In this document: positions 43,200 to 52,962 of the stretch, in pieces
Layout: every line of letters begins with the position of its first letter
Numbering within the stretch: position 1 is the first letter of the stretch
Origin: Neisseria zalophi
GTDB taxonomy: Bacteria; Pseudomonadota; Gammaproteobacteria; Burkholderiales; Neisseriaceae
Assembly: GCF_008807015.1 (NCBI RefSeq)
Contig: NZ_CP031700.1
Span: 1,947,014-2,011,013 of the forward strand
Direction of reading: 5' to 3'
DNA length: 64,000 nt
Program-made: the position numbers and the translations under genes
Notes under the pieces: model-generated
Told to the model about the DNA's origin: nothing
Databases searched by the model: none
The model's input: only the letters and a program-made list of their open reading frames with translations

Positions 43200-45824
43200 A
43201 TGAAAACTTCCGAACTACGCCAAAAATTTCTCAAGTTCTTTGAAAGCAAAGGACATCAGATTGTGCCATCATCATCGCTGGTACCGCACGACGACCCCAC
43301 CCTGCTGTTTACCAACGCCGGCATGAACCAATTTAAAGACGTTTTTCTCGGCTTCGACAAGCGCGCCTACACCCGCGCCACCACCGCACAAAAATGTGTG
43401 CGCGCCGGCGGCAAACACAACGACCTTGAAAACGTCGGCTACACCGCCCGCCACCATACCTTTTTCGAAATGATGGGTAATTTCTCATTCGGCGACTATT
43501 TCAAACAAGACGCGATTAAATTCGCATGGGAATTTCTCACCTCCCCTCAATGGCTGAACATACCCGCCGAAAAACTATTGGCCACCGTTTATGCCGATGA
43601 CGACGAAGCCTACAATATCTGGCTCAACGAAATCGGCCTGCCGCCTGAAAAAATTATCCGTATCGGCGACAACAAAGGCAGCCGCTATGCATCCGACAAC
43701 TTCTGGCAAATGGGCGACACCGGCCCCTGCGGCCCCTGCTCCGAAATCTTCTACGATCACGGCGACCACATCTGGGGCGGCCCTCCGGGAAGCCCCGAAG
43801 AAGACGGCGACCGCTTTATCGAAATCTGGAACTGCGTATTTATGCAGTTCAACCGCGACGAATCCGGCACCATGAACCCGCTGCCCAAGCCTTCGGTCGA
43901 TACCGGCATGGGCTTGGAGCGCATGGCCGCCGTGATGCAACACGTTCACGCCAACTATGAAATCGACCTCTTCCAAAACCTGCTGAAAGCCGCCGCCCGC
44001 GAAACCGGCACCGAATTCAGCATGGAAGTGCCCAGCCTGAAAGTGATTGCCGACCACATCCGCGCCTGCGCCTTCCTTGTTGCCGACGGCGTATTGCCGA
44101 GCAATGAAGGCCGCGGCTATGTATTGCGCCGCATTATCCGCCGCGCCGTACGTCACGGCTACAAACTCGGCCAAAAACAAGCCTTTTTCTACAAACTCGT
44201 GCCCGATTTAGTCAAAGAAATGGGCGACGCCTACCCCGAATTAAAAGAGCGTCAAAGCCAAATCGAAGAAGCCTTGAAAAACGAAGAAACCCGTTTTGCC
44301 CAAACCCTTGAAACCGGCATGGCCTTATTGGAAAACGCCCTTTCAGACGGCCGCAAAGTATTAGACGGCGAAATCATCTTCAAACTCTACGACACCTACG
44401 GCTTCCCCTACGACCTCACCGCCGACATCTGCCGCGAGCGCGGTATCGACATGGACGAAGCAGGCTTTAACCGCGAAATGGAAGCCCAACGCGCCCGCGC
44501 CCGTGCCGCCCAAAGCTTTAAGGCCGACACCCAACTGGCATACGATGGCCAAGACACCCAATTCAAAGGCTATACCGAGCGCCAAACCCAAGCCAAAATC
44601 CTCGCCCTCTATAAAGACAGCGAGCCGGTAAATGAATTAAACGAAGGCGACAACGGCGCCATCGTATTAGACAATACCCCGTTTTATGCCGAAAGCGGCG
44701 GCCAAGTCGGCGACGTCGGCTATATTTCCGCCGATGGCAACCGCTTTGAAGTGCGCGATACCCAAAAAATCAAAGCCGCCGTATTCGGCCAATTCGGCGT
44801 ATTGGTTGCAGGCCGTCTGAAAGTGGGCGACAGCGTTACCGCCGCCATCGACAACGACATCCGCGATGCCAATATGCGCAATCACAGCGCCACCCACCTC
44901 ATGCACCGCGCCCTACGCGAAGTGCTCGGTACCCACGTCGAACAAAAAGGCTCGTTGGTAACCGCCGAAGTGACCCGTTTCGACATTTCCCACCCGCAGC
45001 CGATTACCGCCGAAGAAATCGCCGAAGTCGAGCGCCGCGTTAACCGTGCCATTCTCGCCAACGTCGAAGTCAGCGCCGAAATCATGAGCATGGAAGATGC
45101 CCAAAAAGCCGGCGCCATGATGCTGTTTGGCGAAAAATACGGCGACGAAGTGCGCGTACTCAAAATGGGCGACTTTTCAACCGAATTATGCGGCGGCACC
45201 CACGTTCACCGCACCGGCGACATCGGCCTGTTTAAAATCATCTCCGAAAGCGGCATTGCCGCCGGCATCCGCCGCGTAGAAGCCATCACCGGCATGAACG
45301 CCCTGCAATGGGCGCAAAACCAAGAACGCTTGGTGAAAGACATTATCGCCGAAGTCAAAGCCCAAACCGAGCGCGACGTATTAGCCAAAATCCAAGCCAA
45401 CGCCGCCCACAGCAAACAGCTTGAAAAAGCCCTCAGCCAAGCCAAAGGCGAACTGGCCAAACACGCAGGCGCACAACTTCTAGACAACGCCAAAGACTTA
45501 GGCCAAGCCAAGCTCGTGGTTGCCCAAATCGAAGCCGAAGCCGGCGCCCTACGCGACATAGTCACCGACCTCACCGGCAAATCCGATCAAGCCGTTGTAT
45601 TGCTCGCGGCCGTAAACGACGGCAAAATCGCCCTTTGCGCCGGCGTATCCAAACCTTTAACCGCCAAAGTAAAAGCCGGCGACTTAGTGAAATTTGTGGC
45701 CGAACAAGTCGGCGGCAAAGGCGGCGGCCGCCCGGACTTAGCACAGGCAGGCGGTAGCGACACCGACAAACTACCGCAAGCATTAAACAGCGTAGAAGAT
45801 TGGCTCGGCAGCAAATTGGCCTAA
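43200..45824 (+). CDS. alaS: Alanyl-tRNA synthetase
   Basis: The 874-residue enzyme has the class II catalytic core with motif 1-3 blocks ([37 protein letters not shown]), the editing domain with zinc ligands ([14 protein letters not shown] and [15 protein letters not shown]) and the C-terminal C-Ala domain with [15 protein letters not shown]. Length as in other bacteria. Two DUS copies are embedded in the coding sequence (about 44342 and 44813). Confidence 0.97.
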   Translation: MKTSELRQKFLKFFESKGHQIVPSSSLVPHDDPTLLFTNAGMNQFKDVFLGFDKRAYTRATTAQKCVRAGGKHNDLENVGYTARHHTFFEMMGNFSFGDYFKQDAIKFAWEFLTSPQWLNIPAEKLLATVYADDDEAYNIWLNEIGLPPEKIIRIGDNKGSRYASDNFWQMGDTGPCGPCSEIFYDHGDHIWGGPPGSPEEDGDRFIEIWNCVFMQFNRDESGTMNPLPKPSVDTGMGLERMAAVMQHVHANYEIDLFQNLLKAAARETGTEFSMEVPSLKVIADHIRACAFLVADGVLPSNEGRGYVLRRIIRRAVRHGYKLGQKQAFFYKLVPDLVKEMGDAYPELKERQSQIEEALKNEETRFAQTLETGMALLENALSDGRKVLDGEIIFKLYDTYGFPYDLTADICRERGIDMDEAGFNREMEAQRARARAAQSFKADTQLAYDGQDTQFKGYTERQTQAKILALYKDSEPVNELNEGDNGAIVLDNTPFYAESGGQVGDVGYISADGNRFEVRDTQKIKAAVFGQFGVLVAGRLKVGDSVTAAIDNDIRDANMRNHSATHLMHRALREVLGTHVEQKGSLVTAEVTRFDISHPQPITAEEIAEVERRVNRAILANVEVSAEIMSMEDAQKAGAMMLFGEKYGDEVRVLKMGDFSTELCGGTHVHRTGDIGLFKIISESGIAAGIRRVEAITGMNALQWAQNQERLVKDIIAEVKAQTERDVLAKIQANAAHSKQLEKALSQAKGELAKHAGAQLLDNAKDLGQAKLVVAQIEAEAGALRDIVTDLTGKSDQAVVLLAAVNDGKIALCAGVSKPLTAKVKAGDLVKFVAEQVGGKGGGRPDLAQAGGSDTDKLPQALNSVEDWLGSKLA

Positions 45825-45839
45825 TATCCAAATCAACAG

Positions 45840-45873
45840 CAGGCTGCCACCTCTTAGGCAGCCTGTTTTTTAT
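45840..45873 (+). terminator. Intrinsic terminator after alaS
   Basis: CAGGCTGCC and GGCAGCCTG form a 9-bp stem with an eight-base loop followed by TTTTTTATT. It is not built on the local DUS. Confidence 0.88.
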
Positions 45874-45900
45874 TACCCAACCCTAATCAGAAAATAAATA

Positions 45901-47424
45901 ATGATGAAAAAATACTTTTGGTTAACCACATTATATTTAACGGCCACTTTTGCCCAAGCCGCCACACCCTCTGCCGATGAAAACCAAGCGGCTAATCAAA
46001 CCCAACGTTTTCAAATGGAAACCAAGACTGATCCGGAACAACAAAATCAGTTACTGGGACAAAATGATCGGCGTGAAAATATGGCTTTATATGCCCAAAG
46101 TTTAAATGACAAAGGCAAAATTTTATTTAAACAAAAACAATATAAAGAAGCCATGAATACTTTCAACCAAATAATAAAAGAATTCGGCTCTAACACCGAA
46201 CCGGCTATACAAAGCCAAGTAGCTAGGGCTTTGCTTAATAAAGGAGTAGTTTTAGAAGCACTCGATCGTCGTGAAGAAGCAATAGAAAACTTTAACCAAA
46301 TAATAGATAAATTCGGTTCCAATACCGAACCGGCTATACAAGAACACGTGACTAGTGCTTTCCTTTATAAAGGAATAACTTTAGGAAAACTGAATCATAG
46401 TAAACAAGAAATAGAAATCTATGACAAAATAATAGATAAATTTGGTTCCAGCACCGAACCGGCCATACAAGAAATAGTGGCGAACGCTCTCGTTAATAAA
46501 GGGATGACTTTAGGAGATCTGAATCGTCGCGAAGAAGCAATAGAAATCTATAACCAAACAATAGATAAATTCGGTTCCAGTACCGAACTGGCTATACAAG
46601 AACACGTGACTAGTGCCCTAATTAATAAAGGAATAACTTTAGGAGAACTGAATCGTCATGAACAAGAAATAGAATCCTATGACAAAATAATAGATAAATT
46701 TGGTTCCAGTACCGAGCCGGTCATACAAGAAGCAGTGGCTAGCGCTCTCGTTAATAAAGGGGTAACTTTAAAGCAACTAAATCGTATTGAAGAAGCAATA
46801 AAAATATATGACAAAGTAATAAATAAATTTAGTTCCAGTACTGAGCCATTCATACAAGAACAAGTGGCTAAAGCTCTAGTTTATACAGGGATAGCTTTAG
46901 AAAAACGAAATCGTAGTGAAGAGGAAGTAGAAATCTATAACAAAATGCTAGACAAATTCGATTCCAGTACCGAACCGGCCATACAAGAACAAGTGGCTAG
47001 TGCTTTAATTAATAAAGGGGTCGCTTTAAACAGACTGAATCGTAAAAAAGAAGCAATAATAACCTTTGACAAAATAATAAAAAAATTTAGTTCTAATTCA
47101 GAACCAGCCATACAAGAAACAGTGGCTAAAGCTATGGTTAATAAAGGGTTAGCCTTAGGAATAATGAATCGTAGAGAAGAAGCAATGGAATCCTTTGACA
47201 AAGCAATAGATACATTCAGTTCCAGCACCCAATCATCAATACAATATGAGGTAGCCAAGGCCTTACTAGGAAAAACAGTAATGTTAACAGAATTAAAACG
47301 CTATAATGAGGCAATCATTATTTATGATGAAATCATAAATCGCTTTGAAAATCATACAGATCCTGATATTCAATATATTGTTTCTAATACAAGGGAACTC
47401 AAAGAAAGCTTCTCTAACCCCTAA
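45901..47424 (+). CDS. Exported protein of 43-residue TPR-like repeats
   Basis: The 507-residue product has a signal peptide MMKKYFWLTTLYLTATFAQA and then about ten tandem copies of a 43-residue unit whose consensus is IYDKIIDKFGSSTEPAIQEQ followed by VASALVNKGVTLGELNRREE and AIE. Each unit is a helical hairpin related to TPR/Sel1. Repeats 2-6 are also alike at DNA level (129-bp period), which would allow copy number change by recombination. Likely a periplasmic protein-binding scaffold. Related to the cytosolic protein at 47753. AT-richer than alaS, suggesting transfer. Confidence 0.7.
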   Translation: MMKKYFWLTTLYLTATFAQAATPSADENQAANQTQRFQMETKTDPEQQNQLLGQNDRRENMALYAQSLNDKGKILFKQKQYKEAMNTFNQIIKEFGSNTEPAIQSQVARALLNKGVVLEALDRREEAIENFNQIIDKFGSNTEPAIQEHVTSAFLYKGITLGKLNHSKQEIEIYDKIIDKFGSSTEPAIQEIVANALVNKGMTLGDLNRREEAIEIYNQTIDKFGSSTELAIQEHVTSALINKGITLGELNRHEQEIESYDKIIDKFGSSTEPVIQEAVASALVNKGVTLKQLNRIEEAIKIYDKVINKFSSSTEPFIQEQVAKALVYTGIALEKRNRSEEEVEIYNKMLDKFDSSTEPAIQEQVASALINKGVALNRLNRKKEAIITFDKIIKKFSSNSEPAIQETVAKAMVNKGLALGIMNRREEAMESFDKAIDTFSSSTQSSIQYEVAKALLGKTVMLTELKRYNEAIIIYDEIINRFENHTDPDIQYIVSNTRELKESFSNP

Positions 47425-47429
47425 CCCTT

Positions 47430-47470
47430 TTTCAGACGGCCATCCAATATTTTCAGATGGCCGTCTGAAA
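47430..47470 (+). terminator. Inverted DUS terminator
   Basis: TTTCAGACGGCCATC and GATGGCCGTCTGAAA, 15-bp stem with a short A/T loop, directly after the TPR gene. The remaining stretch to 47752 is AT-rich, contains TATAAT at 47689-47694 (possible -10 for the next gene) and a lone DUS near 47714. Confidence 0.75.
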
Positions 47471-47752
47471 TAAAATATTATCCTTCAAAAGGTCTCAACT
47501 TCCCTTATCCCAATAAAATAAACACCACCATCTATTGCCAAATATACAACATTTCAAAGACATAAAATTTAAACCAAAACCATTTAAATAATTAAAAAAA
47601 TCAGAAAACTATCAATATTAAAATCAAAAAATATACTCCTGCTATCTACCGATAAAATCGCTTTATTCAAAGCCCGATTATTAAACACTATAATCTCCTC
47701 TTTTATCTTTTCTCAGACGGCCTTGCAGCCGTTTTAGCGACAGGAAACCTCT

Positions 47753-49654
47753 ATGAACCCATACGCCAAACTCATACAAAGATTTTCAACCGTAACCCTG
47801 CCCACCTCCCCCAACCCCGATCAGGCCGAAGCGGAAAAACTGGCTGATTTCGAACAAGCCAAAGAAATGATGATTGCTGCTATGAAACTAGGGGAAGCGC
47901 AGCAATATGACGAAGCGTTAGCTGACTATTACATAATAGAGGAATTGCTAGGCCGCAGCATCGAGCCGATTTCTTATGAGCTTTATTTATGGGCAGAAAT
48001 AGGCTGCGGTATGCTGTTGAGGGATAAGGGCGACTTTAATCTAACCCGCGAAGTTCTCGAAAACGAGCAGATGAATATCAAGCTTAACTATAGAGATGAA
48101 ACCAAAGCCGCCATACAAGTGCCGTGGGCTTATCTAATAATGGAAATAGGCAATACTCTATATCGAATTGAGTGGTATCCGGATGCTTTAGATGCTTATG
48201 GCGAAACCATAGACCGCTTTGGCAGCAGCGACAACCCCGAAATTCAAGAAGTTATCGCAAAAGTGTTGCTTAACAAAGCATACACCTTGAAAGAAATGGA
48301 AAAGTTCGAAGAAGAAATCGACGCATACAGCCAATTAATCGAACGATTCGGCACCGACACCAACCCCGAAATTCAAGAACAAGTAGCCACTGCTTTAATA
48401 AATAAAGCGGCACGGCTTTCGCAACTTAAACGCAATGAAGAAGCGATTGCCGTGAATAATCAGGCCATAGAACAATTCGGCAACCATACCAACCCGGATA
48501 TTCAAGCCATTATTGCCCACGCCTTTAATAATAAAGAAGCTTTCTTAAATCAACTTGCTCAAAATAAAGAAGAATCAACCGCTGATCAGCAAGTCGTTGA
48601 AAAAGTTGATTCCAGCCCCGATGCCCAAGTTCAAGAAGATGCAGCTATTGCCTTAAACGATCAGGCCAGAGACTTGGAAAAGCTCGGACATGAAGCAGAA
48701 GCCATTCAAATTTATGACCAAGTTATCAATAAATTCGGCACTTCTATTAATATTGATGTGCAGCGACAAGTTAGCAATGCCTTATCCAATAAAGCCGTTA
48801 TATTAGAACAGCTTCGTTGCTGGGAAGAAGTCATTCCCGTTTATGATCAAATAGTCGAACGCCTCAACTTAAGCGTGGATGATGAAGCCCAAGAAAAAAT
48901 GGCAACCATGCTGTTCAATAAAGGCTTAGCCTTAGCAGAACTCGAACGCAACGAAGAGGCCGTAGCCACATACGACCAACTAATCGAAAAATTTGCCACC
49001 TACACCAACCCCAATATACAAGAGCTAGTCGGCGGTGCTTTTATCAACAAAGCCAACGCACTCCTCGAACTCGAATGCTATGAAGAACACATTACCACTT
49101 ATACCCAATTGGTAGAAACATTCAGCGGCCACTCCAGCCCCTATATGCAAGAGCGGGTTGCCTATGCCGAATCAGTTGTGGTAACCGAATGGCTTGATGA
49201 AGCATTCTATTTAAAAGAGCAGCAGCACCATGAAGAAGCCATCGCCATTTATAATCAAGTGATAGAACGCTTCGGCAACAGCACCAACCTTGCCACGCAA
49301 GAGCGTATAGCAGCCTCTTTAACCAGCAAATCCCTATCATTAACAGCACTCAAGCGTGGCGAAGAAGCCATGGCTGCTGCCGAGCAAACAATCGAACAAT
49401 TCGGAAACCACCCCAACCCACAAATACAAACATGGGTAGCCGCAAGCTTGATAAATAAAGGCGTTATTTTAGGAGAACTCTATAACCGCCGCAGCGATAC
49501 CATTGCCCTTTATGAACAATTTATCAAACAATTCGGCGAAAACCCCGACCCCTCTATTCAAGCGCTGGTTAATCAGGCGAAAAACTATATTCACCCGCCA
49601 AAGTTCGGCTGGTTAAAAAACATACTACACGCCATTCTGAGCAAGCCGTTTTAA
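47753..49654 (+). CDS. Cytosolic TPR-like repeat protein
   Basis: The 633-residue product has no signal peptide. After a Pro-rich start and a helical domain (about 30-150) it carries about ten divergent 43-44 residue units of the type DAYGETIDRFGSSDNPEIQE plus VIAKVLLNKAYTLKEM, matching the unit in 45901-47424. The units are much more diverged here, so this is the older copy. AGGAAACC precedes the ATG. A paralogous pair of exported and cytosolic forms is unusual. Binding partner unknown. Confidence 0.7.
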   Translation: MNPYAKLIQRFSTVTLPTSPNPDQAEAEKLADFEQAKEMMIAAMKLGEAQQYDEALADYYIIEELLGRSIEPISYELYLWAEIGCGMLLRDKGDFNLTREVLENEQMNIKLNYRDETKAAIQVPWAYLIMEIGNTLYRIEWYPDALDAYGETIDRFGSSDNPEIQEVIAKVLLNKAYTLKEMEKFEEEIDAYSQLIERFGTDTNPEIQEQVATALINKAARLSQLKRNEEAIAVNNQAIEQFGNHTNPDIQAIIAHAFNNKEAFLNQLAQNKEESTADQQVVEKVDSSPDAQVQEDAAIALNDQARDLEKLGHEAEAIQIYDQVINKFGTSINIDVQRQVSNALSNKAVILEQLRCWEEVIPVYDQIVERLNLSVDDEAQEKMATMLFNKGLALAELERNEEAVATYDQLIEKFATYTNPNIQELVGGAFINKANALLELECYEEHITTYTQLVETFSGHSSPYMQERVAYAESVVVTEWLDEAFYLKEQQHHEEAIAIYNQVIERFGNSTNLATQERIAASLTSKSLSLTALKRGEEAMAAAEQTIEQFGNHPNPQIQTWVAASLINKGVILGELYNRRSDTIALYEQFIKQFGENPDPSIQALVNQAKNYIHPPKFGWLKNILHAILSKPF

Positions 49655-49692
49655 CATTCTAAAATATTAAATCGCAATGTCATGCCTTATAT

Positions 49693-49731
49693 CAAAGGCC
49701 GTCTGAAAACTTTTTTCAGACGGCCTTTTAT
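49693..49731. terminator. Inverted DUS terminator
   Basis: AAAGGCCGTCTGAAAA and TTTTCAGACGGCCTTT between the convergent genes 47753-49654 and 49763-50194. Confidence 0.85.
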
Positions 49732-49762
49732 CAAACCCAATCATCAAACCCCAAGCGCCGGA

Positions 49763-50194
49763 TTAATCCCAATCTTGCGCCACAAAACGGGCTTCTTTGC
49801 CTGCCTCATTACGCAATATCAGCGTATGCCCCTCGATACGATAATTTTTCGTACCCGCAATATAGTTCATAAACGTTTGCTCCAGCCGCATCGTTTCCTC
49901 GCAATACATACGGGTAGACGCGCCGCCGCCAAAGACTATCCGGTCGCCACCCTCCTGCTTCGCCTCCATCATCAACTGATTGCAACCCATATAAGCATAA
50001 ACACGCGGCAGCCGAGTCCAATCCATTCTCGCCTCCGCCGCTACCAATTGCTCACGGCTGAAGCCCTCAAAATCTGCCAACATCCACACCCGTTTAAGAT
50101 TCGGCTGCGGCGTATTCTCAGCCGAAGGCAACGCCCCCGCCGAACAAGCCGCCAGCCCTGCCGCCGCAAACACCCAAGCAAACCGTTTTATCAT
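49763..50194 (-). CDS. META/HslJ-like domain lipoprotein
   Basis: The 143-residue product starts at the second of two adjacent ATG codons, with GGGAGG at proper distance. Lipobox LAAC places the lipidated cysteine near residue 17. The mature part has the META pattern: YAYMGCNQLMMEA, GGGASTRMYCEETMRLEQTF and GHTLILRNEAG. META-domain lipoproteins are envelope proteins, some linked to heat shock or motility; the exact role is not known. Confidence 0.78.
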   Translation of the reverse strand: MIKRFAWVFAAAGLAACSAGALPSAENTPQPNLKRVWMLADFEGFSREQLVAAEARMDWTRLPRVYAYMGCNQLMMEAKQEGGDRIVFGGGASTRMYCEETMRLEQTFMNYIAGTKNYRIEGHTLILRNEAGKEARFVAQDWD

Positions 50195-50409
50195 CATATC
50201 CTCCCTAATTCGTTTTGAAATTCAAACCATTGTACACACCCCACCGCCCCACACCAAGCCCAAACCCTTTTCAGACGGCCTGATTGATGATTTAGCCAGC
50301 CGCCAGCCAAACGCATTTAAAGTAGATTTTCCGTTATAATTTTGGGATGGATTTTTTATAAGATGATTGAAATATTGTTAGGTGATGAGTTTTTTAGAGG
50401 GATAGGGTT

Positions 50410-52338
50410 ATGGAAGAGCAGATTAGAGAATTAGCTTTAGAAGGTATAAATCTATTTGAGAGTAAAGAATATCAGGAAGCCATAAAAAAATTCAATGAGG
50501 CTTTAAATCTGATTAAAGATAAAGAAACCTTTATTCGAGAACAAGTTTGCATCCAATATTATTTGGGAAATTGTTATTTTGAACAAGCTTTCAAAGAACA
50601 TACAACAAAGCAACGACAAAAAAAATATCTTAACAATGCAAAGGAAAACTTTCAGAACTACTTAATTCTACCTAAACAAACAATGTCAGAAGATAATTCA
50701 ATAAAAGATTTACTAATTCTTAGTTATATGCAACTGGCTTTAATTACCTATAATGAACAAACTTGTCATAATATTCATGAAGCTAAAAAATATATAAAAG
50801 AATTATTAGCTTCTTGGCAAAAATCACAAAAAGAGCAAGATGAGGAAAATAAAGAGCAAAAGTGTTATGCCTACTTTTGGCTAGCGCTATGCTACATACT
50901 TCTAACTTCCAAAACCAATCATCCACAATATAAATATCTATATTTCAAGCAATCTAGAAAATATTTAAAAAATTGCTTAGCCTTAACTAAACAACTTAAT
51001 AGATTGCAACATAAAATTCGGATACAAATTTACTGCTTGAATCTTTTAGGCGACTATTATCTTCGATACTCTTTTAAAAATAATCAAAAAGCATATTTTA
51101 AAGCTGCTAGAAAAATATTCCAAAAATCATTAGACTTATCTCAGGATATTGAAAACAAAAAAGAAAAAATTCAACAACAAATTGATACTCAATATTATAA
51201 ATCTTTTTGTGATTTTAAATTAAACAACCTTGATATGTATTTCCAATGGAAAACAAAAATTATCAAAAAAAACCTTAATCATATTAAAAATAAGACACTA
51301 AAAGAATATATTACAGATATTCAAGCTGCACTCAGTGTAACTGTTATAGAAATAGAAAATATGTGTTTTGCACATTATACGAACCCAAAAGTCTGTGATT
51401 TGCTATTTGGTACGAATCCATCAAAAGGTAAAGATCAACTTTTAAGTACAATGCGTATGAATAGCTGTACCTATATGAATGACCCAACCGAAGGCAAAAG
51501 CCTACTCGACTTTTTAGGCTATCAGGAATTATCTTTAGAAAATAAAACTAGCTTTAAAAGCCATAATGCTTTTGCCACTTGTTTTTCAGCAAGAGTTAAC
51601 GATTTAAACCAATTCCGCCTATACGGTAAAGTAGACAATATTGAAGCCTCTGGCTGCTGTTTGGTGTTTAATAAAAATGGTGACTGGGTAAAGCTGCCTG
51701 ATATGGGTTCTGCATTCCGCTTAGCCAATAATGAAAAGAAAAAGTTTACTGATATAAATGATTTTAAACTATTTAATATTGAATCTAATCTAAATGATCT
51801 GCCATTATTCCAAGTAGCTTATATCTATAAAAAAGATGAATATATTCAGAATGATGAAGATAATACTCTTGATAATACTAATAAATTTGGCATCCGCTTA
51901 AAGTCTATCGGTAAAAATGCAAATTGGAACAAGCTAAGGAAAGAAAAATTAAGTAAAGCATTAATGGGATTACAAGATCTATTAAATAAAAGAGATTTAA
52001 AAGATAACGACTCAAAAGAACCATTGGAAGAATCCGATATCCAAAACGCCTTGGAATATGTCCGCTATCTTTTTAAAGACTATGCTTTTAGAGATGAAGA
52101 AGAATTCCGCCGGTTACGGATTGAATCTATTGATAGTGAAAATATTCAATTCTGCGAAGATACCAATAACATTTATTTAGAATATGATGATATTACCAGT
52201 ATGGTAAATGAAGTGATTTTAGGTACCAATTATGAGCACACGGAAGAAAAACGGAAAACCGAAACCTTCCGATATTTATTAAAACAGCAAGATATAGATA
52301 TTAAAGTTAGCCATAGTACGCTGCCGATTAATCATTAA
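50410..52338 (+). CDS. Helical-repeat protein with DUF2971-like C-terminus
   Basis: The 642-residue product has residues 1-300 forming TPR-like helices (AIKKFNEALNLIKDKETFIR, CYFWLALCYILL-type segments, KAARKIFQKSLDLSQ). From about 318 the sequence reads FAHYTNPKVCDLL, STMRMNSCTYMNDPTEGKSL, FATCFSARVNDLNQFRLYGK and GCCLVFN, the order of conserved blocks in DUF2971 (short tract of Y.s...F.D..E, then CFS...D...W..Y). DUF2971 function is unknown. Strong ribosome-binding region GAGGGATAGGG. Low G+C compared with its neighbours points to horizontal transfer. Confidence 0.65.
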   Translation: MEEQIRELALEGINLFESKEYQEAIKKFNEALNLIKDKETFIREQVCIQYYLGNCYFEQAFKEHTTKQRQKKYLNNAKENFQNYLILPKQTMSEDNSIKDLLILSYMQLALITYNEQTCHNIHEAKKYIKELLASWQKSQKEQDEENKEQKCYAYFWLALCYILLTSKTNHPQYKYLYFKQSRKYLKNCLALTKQLNRLQHKIRIQIYCLNLLGDYYLRYSFKNNQKAYFKAARKIFQKSLDLSQDIENKKEKIQQQIDTQYYKSFCDFKLNNLDMYFQWKTKIIKKNLNHIKNKTLKEYITDIQAALSVTVIEIENMCFAHYTNPKVCDLLFGTNPSKGKDQLLSTMRMNSCTYMNDPTEGKSLLDFLGYQELSLENKTSFKSHNAFATCFSARVNDLNQFRLYGKVDNIEASGCCLVFNKNGDWVKLPDMGSAFRLANNEKKKFTDINDFKLFNIESNLNDLPLFQVAYIYKKDEYIQNDEDNTLDNTNKFGIRLKSIGKNANWNKLRKEKLSKALMGLQDLLNKRDLKDNDSKEPLEESDIQNALEYVRYLFKDYAFRDEEEFRRLRIESIDSENIQFCEDTNNIYLEYDDITSMVNEVILGTNYEHTEEKRKTETFRYLLKQQDIDIKVSHSTLPINH

Positions 52339-52383
52339 GCGTTAGTGAATGCCCTATTCGGTTCAAAGCCAATATCAAATTAT

Positions 52384-52923
52384 TAGGCCGTCTGAAATAT
52401 TTTCAGACGGCTTATTTATTACCTTTTGTTTCCCTTGCGGTAGGGTGTGTGGCATAGCCACGCACGCGGTTTTTATTCCTCCAACCAATGCGTGCGTGCC
52501 GGCGGCACACACCCTACCTATGCCGATTACTTTATATGGTTTTGATTGTTTAAGGCCGTCTGAAACACAATATTTTATTTTCAGACGGCCTAATTTATTA
52601 CCTTTCGTTTCCCTTGCCGTAGGGTGTGTGGCATAGCCACGCACGCGGTTTTATCCCCCCAACCAACGCGTGCGTGCCGGCGGCACACACCCTACTCATG
52701 CCGATTACTTTATATGGTTTAATTATTTAAGGCCGTCTGAAACACAATATTTTTTCAGACGGCCTAATGATTATCTTTGTTTCTCTTGCGGTAGGGTGTA
52801 TGCACGCGGTTTTATTCCTCCAACCAATGCGTGCGTGCCGGTGGCACACACCCTACCCGTGCCGATTACTTTATATGGTTTTGATTATTTAAGGCCGTCT
52901 GAAACATTCTCTTTCAGACGGCC
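52384..52923. repeat. Array of inverted DUS pairs alternating with a 75-bp palindrome
   Basis: Three units of about 175 bp. Each begins with a head-to-head DUS pair (52384-52412, 52553-52591, 52730-52765) and then carries a palindrome bounded by GTAGGGTGTGTG and CACACACCCTAC (52440-52517, 52619-52695, 52791-52856; the third has lost 13 bp). A fourth DUS pair (52892-52923) closes the array. Inner parts GCACGCACG/CGTGCGTGC also pair. The short stretches between units are conserved (TGCCGATTACTTTATATGG). No coding potential. Resembles a non-autonomous mobile or REP-like element that spread by duplication. Confidence 0.8.
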
Positions 52924-52962
52924 TTTATATGGTGTTTAAACCGTTAATCCAATCTTTAATAC

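Noticed and set aside
52384-52923. CRISPR array
   Set aside because: The units are about 175 bp with palindromes and near-identical spacers; no short direct repeats with unique spacers and no cas genes.
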